Origin: Toxoplasma gondii ME49
Lineage: Eukaryota > Apicomplexa > Conoidasida > Eucoccidiorida > Sarcocystidae
Direction of reading: 5' to 3'
Length of the DNA stretch: 64,000 bases
NCBI RefSeq assembly: GCF_000006565.2
Contig: NC_031474.1
Coordinates: 62,001-126,000, forward strand
Under the pieces are notes generated by a model. The model did not search any database. It saw only the letters and a list, made by a program, of their open reading frames with translations, and was not told the DNA's origin. Both the position numbers and the translations under genes were made by a program. The stretch's first letter is position 1; each line of letters starts with the position of its first letter. Below, in pieces: positions 38,368 through 50,300 of this stretch.

Positions 38368-41300
38368 ATGCAAGAGCCAGGGGACCCGAGCTGGCCAGTT
38401 GAGGCCTTCCAGACCCACGTGAAAAACTTTCTCGTACCAGACATGATTCAGACTTTTCCTGGGGGTACTGCTGAACCTTTGGGTGGTGCCGGCGGGCAAA
38501 CTTTGGGAAACCAAGAGTCTTCAAGCGACACTGCGCTCTCCAATTCGTACAGCGCTAACATGGACACTCCGTGCTCGGATGCCTCGACTACACAGGGAGG
38601 GAAACATTCCCAGGCGGATACGTCCGGCGACGAAGCCGAACCTATGCGTGTTGTAGACTGCAGTTCAACTGCGCCACAGAACAGTTGGAATATTCAGTCT
38701 CCCGTCCTCCCATCCCCGATGGCGACCATCCCTCAAAGTTTCGGTAGCATGTTTCTCCCCCAGCAAACGGGTGGCGGCGCCATTTTGGTTCCGAACATGA
38801 TAACTTGTGGAGATGTACAAGCCTCGCCAATGGAATCAAACGCGTCGTCGATGACACACCAACCGCTACCGACGCCCGCGTGTGGAGTGCCCCCAGAGTC
38901 TCTTCAGCGCGCACCCGAACTACCGGCAGCCATGGTTGAATGCTCATATCCGTTTAACCAGACAACAGGAAACTTCCCTTCCGTGGCCGAAGACACCCTA
39001 TGTCCCACCCGCTTCTCTGGAACCGCTGAACAAACGCTCGCCGAAGAAGGTGTGTCCGATGATGGCTGCTCTTGCTGGTAGCGAACTTGCTTGTTCTGCC
39101 ATGGCGTGCTACGTAGTTCTGTAATTGGCAAGTCACTACAGGCTGTTTCAGTCGCTCCTAATCGATGAAAAGTGCGAGTGTTTGCGCATATATGGACAAA
39201 GAACGCATTTCAGAGTGGTCTACTTGGTGTGATGGGGCTTTGTCTCTGTTACGCCTACCCAAAAACAGTCGCCGTCGTTGGCCCATATAGCGGGGACGAC
39301 TAGGATCATTTACCCTCACAGTGTTGAAGCACGATTATCTCGTGGATCTTTTTCTGCAGAAGACGGACCGGGAAGCTGCGTCTATGTCTGGTCGACCGCC
39401 TCTCGTGTCAGCAATGAAGAAAGTGGCGACGGGTCCTCAGAGGCCGCAGGAATTCTGCTTTCGCAACCCAGCAAATTCTCCTCATGTCTGCGGATCCTTT
39501 CCGTTGCATGCGGCCAATCACTTGCTGCGTTTATCGCAGGTAAGCTGATGTTCTTTTCAAGCAGTTGCGGTTAAATAAGTTAAGATCACTTTGATTCGAT
39601 TTTCGCCCTAAGCGTTTTCAGAAAACCCATGCGACCAACAGAGGTTTGGCAACTGTTGCCACCCAGACTTCGTAACCTTGTCTTTATGCGTCTGTTGCCG
39701 CTTGATTGCCGCTCTCGCCTCCACATCATAAGAACAGATTTTGCGTGCCTCCCACGGCCAGCCAGCATAACAGACGTCAAAGCGTGCAGTCTTTGAACAA
39801 GGATTTTTTAGGTTTCACAGCGGGTTTGGGAAAGAGCAACTTTTCTTTTCTTCGTCAGGGCCAAGTGCGTTGCGCTGTCTGTCTCTACAGCGGACAGAAA
39901 ACTGTATTGCTGGGACTGGGATCTAAGCAGCGGAGACCTCCACGCAAGCAGCCCACAACTCGTCGAGGGTGCCGGCATCGATAAAATGGTCATCAAGCAA
40001 GTGTCTTGCGGAGCTAGTCATCTGGCTTGCGTCACAGGTGAGTTTCAGATTTGCATTGTGGTGAAACAGCACAGGTTACATCTCGACGGAGCCTCAGATA
40101 GCACGATCCTGTTCTCTTGTTACGCGCAGGGTTTCTTCCACGAACTCGTCTCTAGAGACACTTTAGTAGTGGGTCGTCTCCACTGCCCTAGAAATCGCTG
40201 GATTCTGTGCTTTGTGATTTATCAGATAGCGGCAGAGTCTTCACCTACGGGTCGAACGAGAGCGGCCAACGAGGCATGGCACCAGAAAACCCAAAGTCAT
40301 CCCGGTAAGAGAAACACTGTTGGTTGCTTGTACTTTTGTGTCTAGAAACGGCACCTTGTTTCGCGTGGGTGCGAATCGTGTTCCACTCATCTGTCACTTT
40401 CGTGAAGTGATATAGCTTACCGGATCTGTGGGAACCCCAGAAAAGCAAACTGCTTCCAAAGGATCGCAACTTCATGTCGGTGTTCCGCCGAGGGAATTGA
40501 CTTGTCTTTCGCCATTTTAGCAGCTCCGGAGTCGATATGCGACCATTGCTCAACTTGCTGCGGGGTCGTTTGTCTGTCCAAATGGTTTGCTCAGGCTGGC
40601 TGACGAAGTCTTTTTCTCCAGTCAAGCGAAACAAGTATCCTGCGGGCCTCGCTACACCCTGGTGGTCTTGGGTACGTGGAATTCGTCGTTCGAGATAAAC
40701 GGGTCCCATGCACTTCGCTATGGGGACAAAGGCTTTTCTGCGATGCTACAAGCACCATAAACCCGCTTTATCCAACACCATATTTGGTACCTTGGCAATT
40801 TCGAGGTTTCCGCGTCATGAGCGACCACATGGCCCACAGTGTCGAACAGTAGCTGTTCTCGTGCATGTCATGCATCGATCGTATGGGACATACCAGTCGA
40901 AGTGTTCCCTAAAAATACTGTTCGTAGTACAGAGCCCACTTGACACTACTTTTATGTTTTTCCTAGCTCTTCTCACTGGATGTGCTGTCAGTTTTATCTT
41001 CCACTATCGGTTTGTCGGACATATCACAACAGACCTGTCGTTTCTCCTTCCACTTTTTTCTCAGATGATGGACGGGTTTATGGCATGGGAGACGGGAGCC
41101 ACGGCGTCTTGGGGGACGTTGCGAATAAAAGTAAGTCCGACAAGAGATCCTGCGACATGCAGCCACTGTGTGATGAGTTTGCCTTGGCGGGGGCTTTGCA
41201 CTGAAATAATACTACCATGTGATACCCTTCAGGGGCACTGATAATAAGTTATGGGATGAACCGAGATGCGCACGATCAAGAGCGCCACGGGAACATGCCA

Positions 41301-44300
41301 GGGCATGCTAGTGCTCTCCGAAGGCTGTCTCTTGTCACAGTCTGTAGATTTTCCGTCAAGCCGTGAACTACCAGCTCTGAAGCTTGGCCATACGCCTCAA
41401 CTGAAAACATTGCAAGGAAAATCATCGACACCCAAAGGCCTCTGGTGTGCTTTTTGTTGATGTGCATCGTAGAACATCTGTCTCCATCTATAAAGCCGCT
41501 TGAGGTGTACGTAAGTTGGGGTTCATCACCGGGCTTTGATTTCTTTTCTCTTCCAATGTTTTCAGTTGTTAGAGTTCCAACGAAGATCAACTTCCAAGAC
41601 CGTCGCGTCTCCTTCGTTGCAGCAGGCATGAGCCATGCTCTTGCCATCACAGGTGCGTCACTTTTTCTCTAACTGCAGGAAGCTGCCCTCCAGGCGATAG
41701 AGTAGTGAACTTAACAGGCGAACCTCCTTTCACTGTACGTTTCCATTCTAGGTTTAGCGCTACCTGGCGTCCTCACTGTGGTTCATCTGGACCTTTTCTT
41801 TTGTCAGACCTCGGGAGTACCTACGCCTGGGGACGCAACGACTGTGGCCAGCTCGGCCTCGGTCACACAGATGACCGGTGCACACCTCAAGTGGTGAGTG
41901 CAGAGGCTCACGGAAATACTGGATTGAACTTTTTAAATGTTCTAGTCATATGATGGAACAACGGTCGCGTAGAGTCGTCGTCATTCCTTGGTATGGAATA
42001 AAGGAGACAAAGCCTGCTCCGACCGCATGGTCTCAGAGCGGGCGAGAAAGCATTTGGCAGGTTGCTGCTCTTCAGCCGTGGAAAAGGTGTATTTTCTTAC
42101 CGCACGCCTTGACACTCTACCTTGCCTGCTGTGTATCGCGGATCATTTTTCCAGAGCCAAAATCTACTTGTGATGCGACAGTGGCAATACACGGTTTAGG
42201 TATGGTCCTGCTGCTCCTTATGTCGGTAGCAGTTTAGCAGAAGCCGTAAGGATGCCAGCTGGTTCATGGCGCAGGATAGAACTCCGAAGCGGCCACCTTG
42301 GGGACGAGGCCTTCTGATTCTGCATGCGGCGTTCAGGTGTGCGAACTGTCGGGTCACAAAACCGTTATGGTAGCGGCGCACACCGCCAGCGTGGCTCTGA
42401 CCAAGGAGAGGAAGCTGTATGCCTGGGGGACGAATTCCTTACTGTCCCCGGCACTGATTTTCTCACAAGCCTTCCAAGATGTGGACGTAGGAGACGCCCT
42501 TTTTTGCCTGGCCGACGACGGCGGCGAGCAGTCTCTTTTGGTAACACCCATGTGTCAGCTCCGGTCCGGTTCCGCGACGTCCGGTTGCATGCGGCTCAGC
42601 TTGTCAGGAGTCACGCAGCTTTCGGCGGCTCCCGGTGTGCTCGTGGCCGTGGGGCCGCAATCAGATGAACAAGAGGCTCATGACCCTGGCCAAGCGACGG
42701 AGAGCAGTGACTGCTCCGCTTGGCAGGCAACGCCTGAAGAGACACAGGATGGAGGCAGCGAAGCCTTTCTTTCCGCGACAGCGAGGACACTCCAGACGCA
42801 CACGGGAATGCCTCTGAAGAGCGCTCTCAGGCGCTACTCCGAGGGATGTCTCACCAGCGCCTCCCGTTCTTCCTCGGTGGGAAGCGACAGGTCTCGAAAA
42901 CGAGTTACTTTCGCAGAGACAGTCACGATGGTTTGTGTGGAGTCACGACCAAACGTCCAAGTTCCAGACGACGCAACTTCCTGCTCAGTGGAGGAGTCCA
43001 GGTCTGCACCGAGTGTGCCGAACCCTGTTAAAAAGCGCGAAGGCCCGACCGGAGCCGTGCGGCAGGATCAAAGCAGTAAGAAAACGGATGCTCGCCGGCC
43101 GCGAGCGAGGTCGGCGAGCCCAGGTGGCCGTCCACGTGCAAAAGGCTCTTCCATGTGCTCGGCGCTTCCGTCTCGACAGCAAGTACAACCCTGTCTACGC
43201 GCCGCGGGAAACGCATCGACGGCCATCACGTCGGGCTCCACAGCTGGTGCCAGTGGCCGAACACCAACTGGGGAACAGGTGCCGCCCGGGGTCGATTCAA
43301 AGGGCGCCAAGATGAGCCGGAAATCAGCTCAGGCCACTGTGGCCAGCCAAGTGGGGATGCAAAACGCAGGCGCCGAGCGCCGAGGCACCACCGACGCGCC
43401 TCGAATCTCCTCAAAGAACCCGGCTCGCCGACCTCCCGAGGATTCGCCAGACCCTTTCCATGCAGAGATCGTCAAAGAAGAGAAAAAAGCCGGCGACGGT
43501 GACAGCTGCTCAAAGGAAACGACGGTCCCCGCAACGAAGTCGAAGGATCAGTCGGGAAGTGGGGAGACTAGCCGGACGGAGAAATCGGTTTCCATGGCGA
43601 CAGACGACGAACTTGCAGGCGCCACTACGGCTGAAGTTGCCGTGGGTCCCAGTGGCGGTTCTACCCCCGAATTCGGATTCATTAACAACGTCTACTGCGG
43701 AGGGAGCCCTTCGTCGTCCAACACGCCCCTGCCTGTTCAAGGCGCCTTCTGCAGTCAGGAATTGATGCCAGGCTCTTTGGACATGGGGGTAATCGGCCAT
43801 TCTGCATGCGATGTCTCGGGGCACTTTACCCCTGAGGAATTCAACAAGCTTGTGGGAGGATCTTCAATGTGTGCGGCACTCACCCACGAAAACGCATCTG
43901 CCCTTGCGCATGGGCTCGAAAGAAATCCGCAAGCTCTTCTGGCTTCCCCGAACGACCTGGCGGTGGCGGTAGGTCAAGTTGCACCGCTGTCTCAGGCTCC
44001 GGCGCAACAACAGAAGGACTTTTTGCCGCTCTTGCGTGACGGACTTGAGGCACCGACATACCCGCAACCACACAGGGTCGGACAAGGCGTCGTGGCGGGC
44101 ACCGGTGGAAGTGCACCTTTCGGAGTGCCCCTGCAAGAACGGGGGAGCGAGCAAACGAGTCTAGGGTCTCTGAGCCAGGCGGCACCGTTGGCCGCGGTTG
44201 GACAGCAGTTGCAAGTGTACCCAGCCGCGCCGGGAGACAGGTCCGACCCGATGGCTGCCCCGCAAGGGCCTGTTGGCCCGCTGCCCTCTTCGGTGGCCAT

Positions 44301-47300
44301 GATGCAGCGCCTCGCTGGGCCGACTGTGGGTTGGGGACCTTCCCAGGCCGCTCCCTTTCCCGCCAACCAAAACTGCTTTGGCTCAGCGGGCATGCTGCTT
44401 CGCCAGCCACCGCAGAACTTCTTTGGGAACTCTGAACTTTCTCGCTTCTACGATGTCTCAGACATCGTGAAGAAACAGAAAGAGTTCCGCGAAATTCGAA
44501 GCGTCCTTTGCGCGTAAGCCGCTTGCAACACCGTGAATACGGGACGAGATAAACTGAAGTGCTTCGTTTATGGTTTTCGGAGCAGTGAAACACGCTCTGT
44601 ATCAGCTGGAAAAAGGACAGGGATATATATATATATATGTACATGCACACACACGCACACAAAGATCCACGTTCAGCTGCATGATTGTATGGATTTGTTG
44701 AAAGAGATAAACATATAAATGTAGATAAACATGTATTTATAGATGTAGTTACTGCGTTGATCGTCACCAGTTTCAAAGAGGGCAAAAACACTTGTACGAT
44801 AGTGTTTCTTTTTGAAGGGTCATTGGATAGCACTTTCTCGAGTAAGCCTTCGCTCTCTATAGCGCCTGTATCCGTTATCTGTGTGCTCATCCCTTGTATT
44901 CGGTGTTGCTCTTCTTTCCCTCGGCGACGTTTTTCGCTCAGGGCTCAGGAGGACATCGTGGAAGTGGAAAAAGAGAAGGAGGAGCTGCGGCGGGAACTTC
45001 GGGAGACCAAGAGCGCGTTGAAAGAAGCCCTTGGAAAACTTGTGCGTCCTGACTGTTGCTGCGTGGATCCTTTGTTCTCTTTGTCATCGCGCTGAAAGAG
45101 TGGCTTTTGATAGAAATAATTTAGGCTTCACATCTGGTGGGGCTGGAGGTGGGGGTACTGGAAGAAATTTATACAGACGCGTAGATTCCCACCTTGTTGG
45201 TTATCGACGATTTCTTTCTTCTGCTAATTTTAAGCTGTAGTCTCCCCACGCAGTGTTTGCTCACAAGCATTCTTGACTGATATTCATTTCCAGGGGGAGT
45301 TGAGCACTTGCTTGTTTTTCGTGCTCCGCCCGCGGACTTGTTCCAAGACAGGGTTAGATCAATACATGGCCTTCAGTCGGTTCTTCTGCAAGAACTGCTG
45401 TCTCAAATAACACAGCGTGACTTCGATCCGGCGACAGTCGAGACAGAGGCCAGTCCTGCAGTGGTCCGTAGGCATCCAAAAGAGAGGAGCGGAAACTAGG
45501 GAGACAGCAAGTAACAACGCAGAAAATGCAGGAAGTTGCTTCTTCGATGGTGCACCAATCTGCCCTTTGCAGGAGGAGTCGAAGGAGTCGAACGGCACCA
45601 TGGAACGGATGGTCGCCTCTCAGAAGAAGCGAATTCAAACGCTGCAAGAAGAGCTCGACGAAGAGGCACAGCAGAGCCACAAAGATTTGACTCAAGTGTT
45701 GCAGGTGAGGGAGAGTAAGAGCTGTAGTAATCCCTAACAACACTGGCGTTCTCGTTCTCCGATTGTGTCAGCACGTTCATGTCGGCTCATTACTCGCTTG
45801 TTGTTGAACTCGATTCAGTGAGGGAACTGTCGTTTTCAAGATCACAGTTAGCTGGTTAACAGGTACCTTTTTAAGTTGCTCGGCTTCCAGATTCTTCTTG
45901 GTTCCCGCTTTACTTAACCCGCGATCTGAGATTGGCCAGTCGCTGGGGAAAGTTGCGATTCACGAAGCCTTTCCCAGGACCGCACCCCTGCTTTTCCGTG
46001 CAGAAACTTTCTTTTGCGGAGCAGGAGCGAGCAAAACTCGCTCACTCTCTCGCCACGGCACAGGAGGCCCTTCATACGTGAGCAACTTTCAAAAAAGATA
46101 CATTTTTTCCAATTTAGATGTCAGAGCGCGATGTTGGAGTTCACAGGAGTCATAGGCCACATGTGTCTCACCTTGCCGACAATTGGGAGAGTCAACTCGA
46201 GACAGGCGTTTGGGCTTGGCTTTTTCCCCACCAGCGACGGGCATCGTGTCTGGTCGTTTATTGGGGAACTGAAAGACGGAGTAGTGGTATTAGGAATGTC
46301 TAGCTTTGACCTACCCTGGGCTGCCTGGAGGAGACTGCTGTCACTACGCTTTCGGCAAGCACATAGCCCTATGCGAGTTAGCAGGCGTCCGAGGTTATCA
46401 TTGTTCCCTAGATGTTTTTTCTGCGGTTCGCAGCTTTCAGAAGAACAAATCCTCTCAGGTGAGCTGGAAACGCGTGCGTCACTGCAGCTGTCACAGGGCA
46501 TGTACGGGTCAAGCAGATCTTACATCGGTGTCTGTGTTGTGGCGTTGCTTTGCGGGACAGTGGGGATGTTCTTGTGAGAGACACAGAGTCAATGATTGCT
46601 GTTTTGCAGTCAAATGTTTGAGTTGCATGCATTTTTTACCGTTCAGGAGAGACTGGAACGCGAAGCGTCTGCGCTGAGACAACAACTGAAAAGTCAGAAA
46701 AGCGAACAGGTGAGAAAACTGTCATACAGCCTTGCCGTTGCGTGGGGGTTTTCCGGTGGGCTCTGACGGAGTCGACCGGAGTATGCGGTTCTTTTCGAAA
46801 CAACTGACAACCGTGAAGTGTTCCCTTCGTCAGCTGTCGGCTATGTTTACCACAAGGAACTGGAACAGAGTCTCAAGTGCCTTGCTTTTCTCTCGCGCTC
46901 CACCCGGGAGTTTTGACAGCCAAATACCTGCGATTGTGCCCCTCCTCACTTTCTGTGCTCTCTGTGCGCAGGCGCATCAGTTAAGACAGGCAGAAGAGGC
47001 GATCGGCGAGTGGCGCGACGCGCATGCAAAGTTGCAAGAGGCCTTGGTGGAGACAGAAGAGCACCGCAAATCTGAGGTCAACGAACGCCAGGCTGAGGTT
47101 GACCAGTAGGTGACCAAGTTGAGTTAGTGACTGCATCCCCCACGTTTGCAGTTAGGGTTCGGGGTGCACTCACAGGGGCGTCGAAAGTCGTTTGCCAGAC
47201 GGATGGTTTAGTACTTTATTTGTCACCAAGATGTCCAGGGAACATCAATCCCGCCGAAACGAATTCTCAAGAGAACTTCCTGACGTTCGAAGGTTCTGAG

Positions 47301-50300
47301 TGTGGGGATTCGTCTCAGACGAAGCGATGCATGGTGTTTGACTTCCTCTGCGACGTTTGATGCAGTCTGAAGAAACAAGTTCGACAACTCGAGGAAGAAC
47401 TGCAGCAGGTGAAGGACCAGGTGGACATGACATCTCAGTCGACGATCGAAGCCGGTAAGAGAACTTCCGGTAGCGGCACGAGGCGCTTGCTGCTCAAATC
47501 GCCCTATGAAAACGACGAGAATCTCCTGCGTAGGGCCTGGCGGTACTCTGTCCGCGTCACGACCGAGTCATGTAGCGATGAGAGTGCGCGGTCACTTCAC
47601 TGCACACTGAGAGTCCGACCGAAGGTGTTCAGTCGGAACTCGTTTCGAGAACTACGCGATCATTTAATGCAAATCATGCCGTCCAGGAACTGTCTGTTGG
47701 ATCGTGAATCTCCTGCTTACCCTAAAAAACATCGGGGAACAGTTTCGTCTAATCCTAGGGATGCTCTTTTGCAGTGTTGGTGGCGGTGGTCTAACGTTCC
47801 ATCGCAGCTTCAGTTCGTCTTGATTTGGGTGCTCCACGTCCGACGCGATGGCCTCTCCGCATGCAGAATTCGCTTGCGTGAAACAGTTGTCTGTTTCTGC
47901 ACTATTTCTGTGTAGAGAGGCAGCGCAGAGTCGCGGCGGAAGAGAGAGTCGACGAACTGGAGGCGGCGTTAAACGAACTGGCTGCAGACTTTGCAGCGAG
48001 CAAGCGCGCCAGCACGCGCCAGAAGCGTGATCTCGATAGGTCAGTGCTTCGACAAGAGTAAAACCGTTGAGTTTTGAATCCGTTGCTTGGGGGTGTAGCC
48101 TTCAGCTGGGGGCTGTGTTCCGCGACTGCTGTCCTACCAAGGTTGGTTTATGCCCGCACGCAAAATAGTCTGCTCGCTTGACTTTTATAAAGGGTGCTTT
48201 TCGTCAAGAAAAGTAAGCTACTGTTTCTTTCACGGGTTCCAATGGTGTGCGCCACTACAGCATGACAGAGGAAAAGCAGCGAGCGCTCCAAGAAATCGAA
48301 GAACTGCGAGAGGAACTGCAAAAGTAAGTCTCGAGTATAGCGTTAGAGAACGACTTTAGGTCGTCCTGCAAACGCTTTGTAGCTCTGGAATGTCGACGCA
48401 CGAAGAAACAAGTGCATCACTTGACTGCTTGGATCTTTCCTGCTTCACAGAAATGTAGAAAACAGCCGTAGAGACGGAATCTTCCATCGCTGAGTTTCGA
48501 AGACTCTGCCACAAACCAAGTTCCCAGGTTCTACTCAGAATTGTCATAATTCGCAAAATCTAGGCAGAACAGCCCCCTTTTTGTGTTCCTCTGCAGAGCG
48601 CGAGATGAGATTGGACAGGGGGAGATTTTCGCGAGTAACCTTCAGAGCGAGATCCACGAGTAAGTCGCTACGCACAGTTCCGGGCAACGGAAGTCTTGCG
48701 AACCCAAAGCAAACGACTTGCTTTGCGTATGCGGCGTCTCTTTCTCCAAGTATTTTCTCCCACATTTTACTTTTATTCTGCTCTACCCTTCAGGCTGCGG
48801 ACGACTGTTGCCGGAGCAGAGTCGACGAAGAATCAGTAAGCTGATCACTCGGCCACTCCTCCAAGAGACTGTTTCCGAATAAATTACGTATTCGAAACAG
48901 CGCACGCAAACGAGTCTTACACGCTCCGGTCGCCACGTAGTCCCAGTGTGCTGTGTGGAACATCACGATCGAAAGTGTATTTATTTTTCTTTTGTGTCAT
49001 GCGGTGATGGCGGCTTCAGGCAACGTGAACTGACAGAAAATCTTGAACAGAAGCTCGCTGAAGTGACCGGAGAACTCTCATGGTGAGAGAAATGGGATAT
49101 CGAAGGCGTTAAGTCAGCCAAGAATAGGGAAAACGAGTCTAGTGGGCTTGCAGGTGGCTGTACTCCCGATGCCTGGCAGTCTTCACTGGGGGGGACGCGG
49201 TCGCCACTATCTCATGACTGAAGTCCTACTCAGTATCCTAAATCTTGTACTACAATCGTGAAGAGTTGGGTAGTCTGTGTCTCATAATAAGAATCCTCCT
49301 TAGGATCCCAGGTGCTCTGGTGCCAGCAAACATGAAGGGCTCGGTAGCATCTATCTCATAGCTGGAGTCTTATTCATCCTATGTGCTATAATGTCAGAAC
49401 GCGTAAAGAACTGGGTAGTCTGCATTTCGTAACTGAAGTTTCCTTAATCACCGACCTGCTTCTCTGCTTTCAGTGAGCGCAGGCTGTTATGGATTACAGC
49501 TTCCAAGCTGTCGTCGAGAGGATGTCTTCCGCACAGTTCAAGTTTCGGCTTCACTGTTTCTTTCGCGTGTCTGTCTTCACCTGCAGCTGTAAAGAAGAGC
49601 TGTCGAAAAAAGAAGAAGAGCTTCAAAAGTATGAAAAGGTGAGTCTTCAAACGCCGTGGTTTCAGCGATTTGAGGTCTGCTCATTTTTGGAGTGAGGCCG
49701 ACGGCGTAAGCCGTCCTTACACATTTGTGTCGCAAACGTAAATGCTGTGTACCCGAGAGTTACAGCTCTATACGCCTGACGCGATCTCCTATTTCCCAGT
49801 GCCGTGAGGTTCTGCGTTAGGAACTCGTAAGTATCTATTTTGAAGTCGATGGTGGTCTGAGGTGCACAGGGTACCCTCCATTGCGTACTGGTTCGGTGGT
49901 TCGCAATCCTGCGGCTACTGATGGGAGAAGTGGATGACTTGCTCTTCTTGGTGGTAGGAGTTTCCTTTTTTTCCAATCTGTGTAGCCCACAGTCTGTTCA
50001 ACGTTGAGCAGTGTATTTCGCGTGGTCTGCCTGAGGTCGTGCGCTTTGTGTCACGGGAAACTACAGAGACATGTCGTAAATTCGTCGATTTCCAGGTTTC
50101 TCCAGAGCCCTTGGAGAATACGCCTAACCCAAAACGCGTGTGTTTGTGGACGTGGCTGTGTCTCCTAGCTCCAGCACATTGACGCACCGTGGTTTTCTTT
50201 CCGTCTCGCTTCTGTGCACCCCAACTCGAGGAACTTTGCTAAAGACTCATGTGCTGGAAATACGTTCTTGTGTTTCCTCAGCTGGCAGAGAAGTCCGCGC

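Noticed and set aside
43880..44890. A 336-codon minus-strand open frame
   Set aside because: It is antisense to the GC-rich disordered part of the RCC1 gene and runs into a microsatellite.
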